Of a DNA stretch of 36,333 nucleotides, positions 25,246 to 33,400 are shown one piece after another. Position 1 is the first letter of the stretch; every line of letters starts with the position of its first letter. The stretch is from Cognatilysobacter lacus. Lineage in GTDB: Bacteria; Pseudomonadota; Gammaproteobacteria; Xanthomonadales; Xanthomonadaceae. Below the pieces are notes generated by a model. It saw nothing but the letters and a program-made list of their open reading frames with translations, ran no database searches and was not told the DNA's origin. The position numbers were made by a program, and so were the translations under genes. The stretch is from positions 1 through 36,333 of the forward strand of contig NZ_VTRV01000008.1 in NCBI RefSeq assembly GCF_008274655.1, written 5' to 3'.

Positions 25246-25689
25246 ATGAGCCTGAAGCAGCGACTCGTCGACGACATGAAGGCCGCCATGAAGGGCGGCG
25301 ACAAGGCATCGCTCGCGGTGATCCGGCTGATCAACGCGGCGATCAAGCAGCGCGAAGTCGACGAGCGAATCGAGCTCGACGACACCGCGGTGATTGCCGT
25401 GCTCGACAAGATGGTGAAGCAGCGCCGCGATTCGGTGCAGCAATACGAGGCCGCCCAACGCGAAGACCTCGCGCAGATCGAGCGCGACGAGATCGTGGTG
25501 ATCGAGCGCTACGTGCCGGCCAAGATGGGCGAGGCGGAAATCGATGCGGCGATCGACGCGGCGATCGCCGAAACCGGCGCCGCAGGCGCAGCCGACATCG
25601 GCAAGCTGATGGGTGTGCTGAAGCCCAAGCTCGCTGGGCAGGCCGACATGGGCCTGGTGTCCAAGCGCGTCAAGGCGCGGCTGGGCTGA
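25246..25689 (+). CDS. yqeY: GatB/YqeY domain protein
   Basis: This 147-residue cytosolic protein of the YqeY family is related to the tail domain of the amidotransferase subunit GatB that contacts tRNA. Typical segments are LKQRLVDDMKAAMKGGDK, RLINAAIKQREVDER, IERYVPAKM and the C-terminal GKLMGVLKPKLAGQADMGLVS. The ATG at 25246 has GGAG six bases upstream and begins the family motif; a 6-codon upstream extension is less likely. It starts 42 bases after the hybrid kinase rather than behind rpsU, its usual neighbour in gammaproteobacteria. Its exact role is unknown. Confidence 0.92.
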   Translation: MSLKQRLVDDMKAAMKGGDKASLAVIRLINAAIKQREVDERIELDDTAVIAVLDKMVKQRRDSVQQYEAAQREDLAQIERDEIVVIERYVPAKMGEAEIDAAIDAAIAETGAAGAADIGKLMGVLKPKLAGQADMGLVSKRVKARLG

Positions 25690-25728
25690 GCCCGAACGCT
25701 TCACCTGCTGCGAGGCCGGCGCCTTGAT

Positions 25729-25753
25729 CGCGTCGCCGCAAGCGGCGCTCGCG
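25729..25753 (+). other. Hairpin between yqeY and yihY
   Basis: The stem CGCG-T-CGCCG, loop CAAG, CGGCG-CT-CGCG folds with small internal mismatches. Longer outer arms CCTGCTGC and GCAGCAGG enclose it (near 25704 and 25771). No T tract follows, so it is more likely an mRNA structure than an intrinsic terminator. Confidence 0.35.
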
Positions 25754-25786
25754 TTGCGATGACGCCCGCTGCAGCAGGCTTTGCGC

Positions 25787-26935
25787 ATGGCACGTACTCC
25801 ATCACGGCGCTCGAAACCGGCTGGCACCGCACGCGGTAGTTCTGCGTCTGCCAGGCCTGCGAAGGCCGCGAAAGACGCGAAGGCCGACAAGCCTGCAGGC
25901 GCGGGCGCCGCTGCGTCGAAGGACGCCAACGCCGCCCGCGGCGGTCGCGGGACCAAGCCGTCGGGTCCTGCCGCAGCGTCGAACGCCAGCAGCGCCATGG
26001 GCGGCCCTGCCTCGGTGCCGCCCGTGGCCAAGCAGCTCGACCCGACCGAGAAGGGCTCGATCACCCAAGCCGACGGCGCGCCGCCGCCCGCCAATGTCCG
26101 CAACATCGTGCGCAAGGCCGACATCGGCACGCTGCCGATGGCGCTGTTGCGGCGTTTTCTCGATGCCGACGTCATCACCCAGGCGGCGGCACTCGCGTTC
26201 TACGCCGCGCTGGCGATCGCACCGCTGATGTTGCTGCTGCTCTGGCTGACGGCCGCGAGCCCGGCGGCGCAGGCGGCGGTGATCGCGCAGGTCGGCCAAC
26301 TGGTCGGTCCGGCCGCGCAGTCGGTGGCGCGCACCGTGCTCGCCCAGGCGGCCGCGAGCTCCGACACCGGCTCGGTGGCCGGCTGGTGGAGCCTCGGGCT
26401 GCTCGTTGTCGGTTCAAGCGCGGTTTTCGTGCAGCTGCAGGAAGCGCTCAACCGCATCTTCCGCACCGACGCCACCGCCCTGGCCGGGCTGTGGGACTGG
26501 GTGCAGAAGCGCCTGCTGTCGTTCGGGCTGGTGCTCGCACTCGTGTTCCTGCTCGTGGTGTCGATGACACTGACGACCTTGCTCGACCTCGCGGTGGGCC
26601 GCTTCGCACAGGGCAAGACGTTGGCGGCCACGCTCGCAGCCATGCTTGTCTATGCGTTCGCGTTCGCGTTCATGTACCACTTCCTGCCCGACCGCCGCGT
26701 CCGCTGGAAGCTGGCGTTCGCGGGCGGCGGCCTCACGGCGGTGCTGTTCATGGCCGGCCGCGCCGCGATCGCGTGGTACCTCGCGCGGCTGAGCACGACG
26801 TCGGCCTACGGCGGCATGGCGGCGCTGGTGCTGGCGATGCTCTGGGTCTACTACGCCGCGATGATCCTGTTCGGCGGCGCGGTAGTGACCGCCACCATCG
26901 ACGAGCGCCTGGGCCCGCCGCCGAAGCCGGCGTGA
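25787..26935 (+). CDS. YihY/BrkB family inner-membrane protein with long disordered N-terminus
   Basis: This 382-residue protein has a C-terminal YihY/UPF0761 core from about residue 110 with six or so membrane helices. It begins LRRFLDADVITQAAALAFYA and includes GSSAVFVQLQEALNRIFR, LLSFGLVLALVFLLVVSM, YHFLPDRRVRWKLAFAGG and YGGMAALVLAMLWVYYAA. The first 100 or so residues are Ala/Lys/Gly/Pro-rich, low in complexity and probably disordered. Family members were once thought to be RNase BN, but that is not supported; their function is unsettled. The ATG at 25787 follows yqeY by about 100 bases containing a hairpin. Confidence 0.88.
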   Translation: MARTPSRRSKPAGTARGSSASARPAKAAKDAKADKPAGAGAAASKDANAARGGRGTKPSGPAAASNASSAMGGPASVPPVAKQLDPTEKGSITQADGAPPPANVRNIVRKADIGTLPMALLRRFLDADVITQAAALAFYAALAIAPLMLLLLWLTAASPAAQAAVIAQVGQLVGPAAQSVARTVLAQAAASSDTGSVAGWWSLGLLVVGSSAVFVQLQEALNRIFRTDATALAGLWDWVQKRLLSFGLVLALVFLLVVSMTLTTLLDLAVGRFAQGKTLAATLAAMLVYAFAFAFMYHFLPDRRVRWKLAFAGGGLTAVLFMAGRAAIAWYLARLSTTSAYGGMAALVLAMLWVYYAAMILFGGAVVTATIDERLGPPPKPA

Positions 26936-27079
26936 GCCCCGTCGGCGGGCGTGGGTGCGGACGCGTGGCATCCTAGCGTTCGCGTCGCGCCGCCTTGGGG
27001 GGCGTGGCCCGCGCCTCCCGGCTGCGGAGGGATGGTCCACATCGCCAACGCGTCGTCGACGACCGCGCCGCAATGACCC

Positions 27080-27120
27080 CGACACGCGCGCGACGTGCTT
27101 TCCGCACCGCGCGCGTGTCG
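27080..27120 (+). other. Strong hairpin 20 bases before dnaG
   Basis: A perfect 13-base inverted repeat CGACACGCGCGCG (27080-27092) and CGCGCGCGTGTCG (27108-27120) encloses an inner GTGC/GCAC stem with the 5-base loop TTTCC and a 2-base bulge. The 3' arm ends 20 bases before the dnaG ATG. No T tract follows. It resembles in position the regulatory terminator before dnaG in E. coli. Confidence 0.6.
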
Positions 27121-27140
27121 AACCCGTACCACCGACGAGC

Positions 27141-28877
27141 ATGGCCCGAATCCCTGACGCTTTCATCGACGACCTGCTGGCCCGCACCGACATCGTCGAG
27201 GTGGTGGGTTCGCGCGTGCCGCTCAAGCGCCAGGGCAAGGAGTTTTCCGCGCGCTGTCCGTTCCACGACGAACGCTCGCCGAGCTTCACCGTGTCGCCGG
27301 TCAAGCAGTTCTATCACTGCTTCGGCTGCGGGGCGCACGGCACCGCGATCAGCTTCGTCATGCAGTACGACCGCCTGGAATTCCTCGACGCGGTCGACGA
27401 GCTCGCCAAGCGCGTGGGCATGGACGTCCCCAAGGACACGCAGCAGCGCGTCGCCGATCCGCAGTTGCTGGATCTCTACGCGATGCTGGAAACGGCGACG
27501 CAGTTCTTCAGCCAGCAACTCGCATCGCACGCGAAGGCGCGCGAGTATTTCGACCGACGCGGCGTGTCCGACGCGATCCGCACGCAGTTCGCGCTCGGCT
27601 ACGCGCCCGATGGCTTCGAAGCACTGAAGAACGCGCTCGGCAGCGACGCGAACCGGCTCGGCCTGCTCGAGCGCGCCGGCCTGCTGTCGAAAAACGATTC
27701 CGGCCGCGTCTACGACAAGTTCCGCGACCGCGTGATGTTCCCGATCCACGATCGGCGCGGCCGGCCGATCGCGTTCGGCGGCCGCGTCATCGACAAGGAC
27801 GACGGCCCGAAATACCTCAACTCGCCGGAAACGCGCCTGTTCCACAAGGGCCGCGAGCTGTACGGGCTGTGGCAGGTGCGGCAAGCGAACGCGAAGATCG
27901 AGCGCCTGGTCGTGGTCGAGGGCTACATGGATGTCGTGGCGCTGTTCCAGCACGGCGTGACGCAGGCGGTCGCCACGCTCGGCACCGCGACGACGTCCGA
28001 CCATGCGGAGCTGCTGTTCCGCAACGCGCCCGACGTGTTCTTCTGTTTCGACGGCGACCGCGCGGGCCGCGGCGCGGCGTGGAAGGCGGTGGAATCGGTG
28101 CTGCCGCGCATGAAGGACGGGCGCCAGGCGTTCTTCCTGTTCCTGCCCGAAGGCGAGGATCCCGACAGCATCGTGCGCGGCGAAGGCCGCGAGGGCTTCG
28201 AGGCGCGCCTGCACGACGCGACGCCGCTCTCGCAGTTCCTGTTCGACACGCTGGCCGACGGCGTCAACCTGTCGACACTCGAAGGCAAGGGCCGGCTCGC
28301 CGAACGCGCGAAGCCGCTGCTCGCCCAGATTCCCGACGGCGCGTTCGCCGACCTGATGCGCCAGCGCCTGACCGAGCTCACCGGCGTCGGCGCGCGCAAT
28401 GCCCCGGCCGAGACGCATGTGCCGGCACAACGCGCGCGCGCGCCCGGTCGCAATGCGCCGCCGCCGAAACGCAGCCTGGTGCGCAGCGCGATCCTGAGCC
28501 TGCTGCACAAGCCGTCACTCGCGCTGGATATCCCCACCGAGCCGGGCTTCGCCGCATTGAACCAGCCCGGCATTCCGCTACTCGTCGAACTGGTCGAGCT
28601 GATCCACGCGCGACCCGACATCGGCGCCGCCGCGCTGGTCGATCATTTCGAAGGTCGCGAGGAGCACGAACCGTTGCAGAAACTCGCGGTGCAGTCACTT
28701 CCCGGTATCGACGAGAACTGGCGCGCCGAACTGCTGGACAACGTCCGCCAGCTCGATCGCGCCGCGCTTGAACAACGTCGGGACGAGCTGAAAGCGAAGC
28801 TCACCGAACTCGGCTACGGCGGCATGACCGACGCCGAGAAAGACGAACTGAAGGCGCTGCTGCAGCGCGCCTCCTAG
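27141..28877 (+). CDS. dnaG: DNA primase
   Basis: This 578-residue primase synthesises RNA primers at the replication fork and binds the DnaB helicase through its C-terminus. The N-terminal zinc finger has Cys39, His42, Cys60 and Cys63 (CPFH and CFGC). The catalytic core follows with ALGYAPDGFEALKNAL and DRVMFPIHDRRGRPIAFGGR. The TOPRIM domain shows VVEGYMDVVALFQHG with the catalytic Glu and CFDGDRAGR with the metal-binding Asp pair. A variable linker and helical DnaB-binding domain follow. The ATG at 27141 starts family sequence (MARIPDAFIDDLLART). The stop overlaps the convergent cyclase stop. rpoD does not follow. Confidence 0.97.
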   Translation: MARIPDAFIDDLLARTDIVEVVGSRVPLKRQGKEFSARCPFHDERSPSFTVSPVKQFYHCFGCGAHGTAISFVMQYDRLEFLDAVDELAKRVGMDVPKDTQQRVADPQLLDLYAMLETATQFFSQQLASHAKAREYFDRRGVSDAIRTQFALGYAPDGFEALKNALGSDANRLGLLERAGLLSKNDSGRVYDKFRDRVMFPIHDRRGRPIAFGGRVIDKDDGPKYLNSPETRLFHKGRELYGLWQVRQANAKIERLVVVEGYMDVVALFQHGVTQAVATLGTATTSDHAELLFRNAPDVFFCFDGDRAGRGAAWKAVESVLPRMKDGRQAFFLFLPEGEDPDSIVRGEGREGFEARLHDATPLSQFLFDTLADGVNLSTLEGKGRLAERAKPLLAQIPDGAFADLMRQRLTELTGVGARNAPAETHVPAQRARAPGRNAPPPKRSLVRSAILSLLHKPSLALDIPTEPGFAALNQPGIPLLVELVELIHARPDIGAAALVDHFEGREEHEPLQKLAVQSLPGIDENWRAELLDNVRQLDRAALEQRRDELKAKLTELGYGGMTDAEKDELKALLQRAS

Positions 28878-30052
28878 TTCTCGGTCGAACGCTGCGGCTG
28901 CGGCGGATCGGTGAGCGTGCGCGCGGTGGCCGAAAGCACGCGGTTGCGGCCTTCGTGCTTTGCGCGGTACATCGCGGCATCGGCACGGGCGAGCAGGTGC
29001 GCACTGCTCTCGCCCGGGTGGAACTCGGCGACGCCCGCCGAGAACGTCGTGCGGAGCCCGCCCGCACTGGTGCGCAGCGGCGTGGCTTCCACCGTGGCCC
29101 GGATGCGCTCCAAGCACAGCATCGCGCCGTCCAGTGGCGTATGCGGCAGGAGCATCACGAATTCCTCGCCGCCGTAGCGCCCGAAGGCTTCGTCGATGTC
29201 CTCGCGCGCCAGCACGTCGAGCTCGCGCGCACATTGCTGCACGCACGCGCAGAACTCGCCGAGGATTTCATCGCCGACCTGATGGCCGTGCGCGTCGTTG
29301 AACTGCTTGAAGCGGTCCAAATCGAGAATCGCGATGCTGAACGGCGCGTCCACGCGCAGTGCCCGCTGCCGTTCGCGTTCCAGCGCGCGCATCAGGTGCC
29401 GGCGGTTATGCACGCCGGTGAGTTCATCACGCTCGGAGAGTTCCTTCACCTGTGCCAGCGCGTCGCGCAGGGCATCGCGGCGGTCGGCGAGCTTCTGGCG
29501 CAGGCTCGCGAAGTAGCCGCCGATGAAGGACAGCCACACGGTGATCATCAGCAGCGACACCAGGCGCAGCAGTTCCATCCGGAACGCGGGCGTGTGCAAT
29601 GCGAGGCCTTGGAATTCGGCGGCGATCAGCGCCGCGTAGGACAGCACCGCGAGCGCGGACAGCCGCAGGAATTGGCGCGTGGTCAGGCCGAACAGCCCGA
29701 AGAAGAACATGGCGACGAACAGCATCAACATGATGCTGCGTGCTTCGCTGCGCATGAAGTGCAGCGTGGTGATGGCGAGCGCGAGCGCGACGAGTATCTG
29801 CGGCACCAGCAGCGCCGCGTCCGCGAAGCGGCGGCTGTAGCCGCTGCGGATCGCAATGAAGAAGACCGCGTTCACCGCGATCGCCACGCCCGACAGCGCG
29901 CACAGCCCCGGATAGCCGAAGTCGGTCCAGCCCCAGCGCACGGCGAGCGCGCCGGGCAGCAGGAACATCATGTAGCTGCCTGCACCCATCAGCTGGCGCT
30001 GAAGGCGCAGGCGGGTGTCGCTGTCGCGCGAGAGCAGTCGGTCGAAAGCCAT
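28874..30052 (-). CDS. Membrane-bound diguanylate cyclase (GGDEF)
   Basis: This 392-residue protein has about six transmembrane helices between residues 25 and 180, then a GGDEF domain (RDELTGVHNRRHL, ILDLDRFKQFNDAHGH, GGEEF at 294-298, MYRAKHEGRNRV). The active-site signature is intact, so cyclic-di-GMP synthesis is expected. The RxxD inhibitory motif appears as RELD at 276-279 but is separated from GGEEF by 14 residues instead of the usual five, because of an extra EDIDEAFGR-like segment. The ATG at 30052 directly follows a 10-base inverted repeat and has no clear ribosome site. The stop shares CTAG with the dnaG stop. Confidence 0.92.
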   Translation of the reverse strand: MAFDRLLSRDSDTRLRLQRQLMGAGSYMMFLLPGALAVRWGWTDFGYPGLCALSGVAIAVNAVFFIAIRSGYSRRFADAALLVPQILVALALAITTLHFMRSEARSIMLMLFVAMFFFGLFGLTTRQFLRLSALAVLSYAALIAAEFQGLALHTPAFRMELLRLVSLLMITVWLSFIGGYFASLRQKLADRRDALRDALAQVKELSERDELTGVHNRRHLMRALERERQRALRVDAPFSIAILDLDRFKQFNDAHGHQVGDEILGEFCACVQQCARELDVLAREDIDEAFGRYGGEEFVMLLPHTPLDGAMLCLERIRATVEATPLRTSAGGLRTTFSAGVAEFHPGESSAHLLARADAAMYRAKHEGRNRVLSATARTLTDPPQPQRSTEN

Positions 30053-30086
30053 GGCGCGACCATAGCCGCTTGGGCGTGGTCGCGCC
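30053..30086 (-). promoter_or_regulatory. Inverted repeat abutting the cyclase start codon
   Basis: The arms GGCGCGACCA (30053-30062) and TGGTCGCGCC (30077-30086) are perfect over 10 bases with a 14-base spacer. The inner end touches the ATG at 30052. It may be an operator for a dimeric regulator, or an RNA hairpin controlling translation of the cyclase or ending the upstream dioxygenase transcript. Confidence 0.45.
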
Positions 30087-30096
30087 GTGTGGCGGG

Positions 30097-30870
30097 CTAG
30101 GCGTGGCCCCAGGCGCAGGAATCCATCGACAGCGTGCCGTAGGTCATGCCGCCCTCGATCCAGTGCGGCGCGTCCGAGCCGGCGGCCGCCAGCGCAACGA
30201 GGAGCGGCAGGAAATGCTCTTCGGTCGGGTGTGCGCGCACGGCGTGCGGTGCGCGCGCGCGGTAGTCGACCAGCGCGTCGACATCGCGCCGTAGCACCGC
30301 CTCGCGCACCCAGTCCGCGAAGGCCTGTGCGTATTCGGGGTCGTGCACGGTGGCGCGGAACTCGAACAGGTTGTGGGTGAGGCTGCCAGAGCCGACCACC
30401 AGCACGCCGCGCTCGCGCAGCGGCGCCAGCGCCTTCCCGAGCCGCAGCGCACCGGCGCCGTCGAGCTCGTGCGGAAGCGACACCTGCACGACCGGCAGGT
30501 CGGCCTGCGGGCGCAGGTACCGCAACGGCACCCAGGCGCCGTGGTCGCGGCCACGCAGGGCGTCCGGCGTGGCCTCGATACCGGCGTCGCGCAGTACGTC
30601 GATCACTTCGGCGGCAATCTCCGGCGAACCCGGCGCGTCATATCGCAGGCGGTAGAGCGCGTCGGGAAAGCCGCCGAAGTCGTGCACGGTGTCGGGCTGC
30701 GCCGCGGCGCCCACGTGCACGCCGTGGCTCTGCCAGTGGGGCGAGACGACAACGACCGCGCGCACGTCACGCAGGCCGCGGCCGAGCGCCTCGAGCGCCG
30801 GGCCGAGGCGGCCGGGCTCGACCGCGAACATCGGCGAGCCGTGCGAAACGAACAAAGCGGGAGCGGTCAT
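30097..30870 (-). CDS. DODA-type extradiol ring-cleavage dioxygenase (YgiD-like)
   Basis: This 257-residue class III extradiol dioxygenase resembles E. coli YgiD and plant DOPA dioxygenase. Metal-ligand motifs are visible as FVSHGSPM near the N-terminus, VVSPHWQS around residue 42-49, DHGAWVPLRYL and GSGSLTHNLFEF. It would open catechol-type rings in the cytosol using a non-haem metal; the natural substrate is unknown. The ATG at 30870 has GAGGA six bases upstream; the 7-codon longer version lacks such a site. The gene stands alone between the amidohydrolase and the cyclase. Confidence 0.88.
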   Translation of the reverse strand: MTAPALFVSHGSPMFAVEPGRLGPALEALGRGLRDVRAVVVVSPHWQSHGVHVGAAAQPDTVHDFGGFPDALYRLRYDAPGSPEIAAEVIDVLRDAGIEATPDALRGRDHGAWVPLRYLRPQADLPVVQVSLPHELDGAGALRLGKALAPLRERGVLVVGSGSLTHNLFEFRATVHDPEYAQAFADWVREAVLRRDVDALVDYRARAPHAVRAHPTEEHFLPLLVALAAAGSDAPHWIEGGMTYGTLSMDSCAWGHA

Positions 30871-31018
30871 GACGGATCCTCGGTGGCGCACGTGGCGCCG
30901 GCGCGGTCAGTCTGGGGACGGACGCTCGCCCGCCCGATGCCCGCGGCTGAAACCGATCGTCCCATCCGCATGCCGCGGCGGTCACGGGTCGCGCCCCGCA
31001 ACCGGCGCCAAGCGGACG

Positions 31019-32302
31019 TCAGCGCGCGTCCTTGACCACGTCGCCGCCCTTCATCACGAACGGAACGTTCTCGAGCACGCGCACGTCCTGCGTCGGATCG
31101 CCCGGCACCGCGATGAGATCGGCGAAGCGGCCCGCCTCGACCACGCCGACCTTGTCGTTGCCCAGCGCCTTCGACGCATTGATCGTCGCCGCCTGGATGG
31201 CCTGCACCGGCGTCATGCCGTACTTCACCATCACCGCGAACTGCCGTGCGTTGTCGCCATGCGGATACACGCCGGCGTCGGTGCCGAAGATCATGCCGAC
31301 GCCCGCCTTGAAGGCCTTGCGGAAGTTGTCGCGCTGGACCTGGCTGATGTCGCGATCCTTGCGCAGGTTGTCCTCGAGCACGCCGTTCTTCTTGCCCTCG
31401 GCCTGCGTGTAGTCGGTGTTGTAGATGTCCATCGACAGCCACGTGCCGTGCTGCTTGGCGAGACGGATGCCCTCGTCGTCGATGAGCGACGCGTGCTCGA
31501 TGGTGTCGATGCCGGCGCGGATCGCGTCCTTGATGCCCGGCGCGCCGTGCGCATGCGCCGCCACCTTCAGCGAAGCCATGTGCGCCTCGTCGGCGATCGC
31601 CTTCATTTCGTCATAGGTGAGCTGCTGCGCGCCGGGCTCGTCGCCGTGCGAAAACACGCCGCCGGTGGCGCAGATCTTGATCAGCTGCGCGCCGTATTTC
31701 TTCAGCGTGCGGACGACCTTGCGGCCCTCCTCCGGGCTGTCGACGTTGTACGGGCCCTTCTGGTCCATCGACGGCGGGAAGAACGTCGAATCGCAATGGC
31801 CGCCCGTGGCCCCGATCGCGTACGTCGCAGTGACCACGCGCGGGCCCAAGATCTTGTGTTCCTCGATCGCCTGGCGCAGGCCGACGTCGTCCCAGTTGTC
31901 GCTTCCCACGTTGCGCACCGTGGTGAAGCCGGCCATCAGCGTCTTCTGCGCGTTCGGAACCTGGATCACCGACCAGAAGCGGTCGCCGAACTGCAGGTTG
32001 TTGTACCCGCCATAGGTGGGATCGCTGTCCAGGTGCACATGCATGTCGATCAGCCCGGGCAGCAGCGTCATGCCTGGCAGGTCGACGTGCCGGGCGCCCG
32101 CGGGCGACGCGTCACCCGCGTGGCCGACCGAGACGATGCGCTCGCCCTGCACGACCACCTGCGGATGATCGATGTAGCGGCCGCTGCGCACGTCGAGCAG
32201 GCGATCGGCGCTGATCACGGTGGTGGTGGGCGTGGGTTGCTGCGCATGCGCAGCCAGGGCGGCGAGGCTGGCAAGGGCCGTGGCAAGCAGGTGTCGCCGC
32301 AT
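31019..32302 (-). CDS. Exported metal-dependent amidohydrolase (imidazolone/prolidase-like family)
   Basis: This 427-residue TIM-barrel hydrolase has a signal peptide over residues 1-20 (ending AAHA-Q). The two-metal site is shown by DMHVHL (His88 and His90), the carboxylated-Lys candidate Lys209 in LIKICATGG, VAAHAHG (His250/His252), EHASLID (His270) and FGTDAG (Asp342). The closest known functions are Xaa-Pro, Xaa-Arg or Xaa-Lys dipeptidases of this superfamily. An exported dipeptidase role is plausible but unproven. I chose the ATG at 32302 because it starts the signal peptide. Confidence 0.88.
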   Translation of the reverse strand: MRRHLLATALASLAALAAHAQQPTPTTTVISADRLLDVRSGRYIDHPQVVVQGERIVSVGHAGDASPAGARHVDLPGMTLLPGLIDMHVHLDSDPTYGGYNNLQFGDRFWSVIQVPNAQKTLMAGFTTVRNVGSDNWDDVGLRQAIEEHKILGPRVVTATYAIGATGGHCDSTFFPPSMDQKGPYNVDSPEEGRKVVRTLKKYGAQLIKICATGGVFSHGDEPGAQQLTYDEMKAIADEAHMASLKVAAHAHGAPGIKDAIRAGIDTIEHASLIDDEGIRLAKQHGTWLSMDIYNTDYTQAEGKKNGVLEDNLRKDRDISQVQRDNFRKAFKAGVGMIFGTDAGVYPHGDNARQFAVMVKYGMTPVQAIQAATINASKALGNDKVGVVEAGRFADLIAVPGDPTQDVRVLENVPFVMKGGDVVKDAR

Positions 32303-32444
32303 GGGTGTGCTCGTGTGGAACGGGGCGCCAGTATCGCAGCGGTGACGGTGCGCAGGCTGCGACGCAATGGGCGGATTTCCCGTGCGTCGGGCACTCGGGC
32401 TTCGCCGGCGGGCGCTACGCCGACGCCGACGCCGCAACTCGGCC

Positions 32445-32472
32445 GATAAGGGCGAGTGGCGAACGCCACCGC
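32445..32472 (-). terminator. Candidate terminator after the oxidase-assembly operon
   Basis: On the minus strand GCG-GTGGCG, loop TT, CGCCAC-T-CGC forms a stem of nine pairs with one bulge (plus 32452-32472), followed by CCTTAT. It begins about 20 bases after the ChaN-like gene stop. The T tract is weak. Confidence 0.4.
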
Positions 32473-32491
32473 TCGGGCAATTCCGGCGCTG

Positions 32492-33397
32492 TCAGCGCAT
32501 CGGCAACGTGACCAGTCGGCCTACATGCAGCGCTGGCAGGCTGATCGCGCCAGTGAACTCGCCTTCCGTCGGTGCGCCCGCCGGTCCGACCGGGATCGCC
32601 TTGCAGGCCTTGTCGACGCAGAACCAGCCCTGGCCGCGCAGGGCCCCGATGCGCAACGACGCCGGTGCGAGGTCGGCGAGGCGCATGCCGGCGGTGACGA
32701 TGCCCGCCGGCGCCGCCATGTAGGACGGGATGCGCAGGAAGGCGTGGAAGTTGCCCGTCAGCATCACGATGCGACGCCGCGGCAGGTCGAGGCATGCCTG
32801 ACGTACGCGCGCGGCCATCGCCTCGTCGCGCGCGCTCGCGTCGGCGCTGGCTATCGACGACATGACGCTTTCGTCGACGTCATAGGCGAGCAGCGCAACG
32901 TCGCGACCCTGCTGCCTGAGCGTGCGGAGGCGCTCGATGAGCTCGAGCATGTCGACGCTTCGGCGACCGTCATGCTGGTTGTCGCCACGTCGCCACCACG
33001 GGCGGTCCAACAGCTGTCGACGCGCGACGGCCGCATCGCGCGCGGCGAGCGCGGCATCGAGCGAGGGTTGCTCGCTACGCGGCATCTCCAGTGCGAGCGT
33101 CACCGGTTGGCGTCGCGATGTTCGATCGATCATGTCGCCGACGAGCAGCGGAATCTCGCGCGTGCCGTGCAGGTCGCCAAGGATGACTAGCCGGTGGCCA
33201 CGCGCCAGCCGCAGCGCTTGCGTCGCTGCGCGGTCAATCGATCGCGAATCGCCGCCCCACGCGGTGGCCCGCGGCGGTGACTGGTGGGCGCGGCCCGGCA
33301 TGGCGAACGTGGCCGTGCACAGCAGCGAGGCGAGCAGCGCCGACAGGCTGCGACGGACGATCAGGCGCAACACGGGTTTGCGCCGCGCGAGGGCCAC
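32492..33397 (-). CDS. ChaN-like exported protein
   Basis: This 301-residue protein has an N-terminal signal peptide of about 38 residues (Arg-rich start, SLSALLASLLCTATFA). The following domain has LVILGDLHGTREIPLL, TLALEMPRSEQPSLD, LAYDVDESVM and RIVMLTGNFHA, the pattern of the ChaN/haem-binding-uptake (Tiki-related) superfamily. Homologues are linked to haem binding or metal-dependent hydrolysis; its activity here is unproven. The start GTG lies three bases after ctaB, so it belongs to the haem/oxidase-assembly operon. That position makes a haem-related role attractive. Confidence 0.72.
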   Translation of the reverse strand: MALARRKPVLRLIVRRSLSALLASLLCTATFAMPGRAHQSPPRATAWGGDSRSIDRAATQALRLARGHRLVILGDLHGTREIPLLVGDMIDRTSRRQPVTLALEMPRSEQPSLDAALAARDAAVARRQLLDRPWWRRGDNQHDGRRSVDMLELIERLRTLRQQGRDVALLAYDVDESVMSSIASADASARDEAMAARVRQACLDLPRRRIVMLTGNFHAFLRIPSYMAAPAGIVTAGMRLADLAPASLRIGALRGQGWFCVDKACKAIPVGPAGAPTEGEFTGAISLPALHVGRLVTLPMR

Positions 33398-33400
33398 CGA

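Noticed and set aside
28432-28442. CG-dinucleotide run inside dnaG
   Set aside because: A short simple-sequence stretch within a linker region of the primase, common in high-GC genomes.
26973-28508. 511-codon open frame antisense to dnaG
   Set aside because: Mirror frame of the primase, with Arg/Ala/Glu-rich sequence and no domain.
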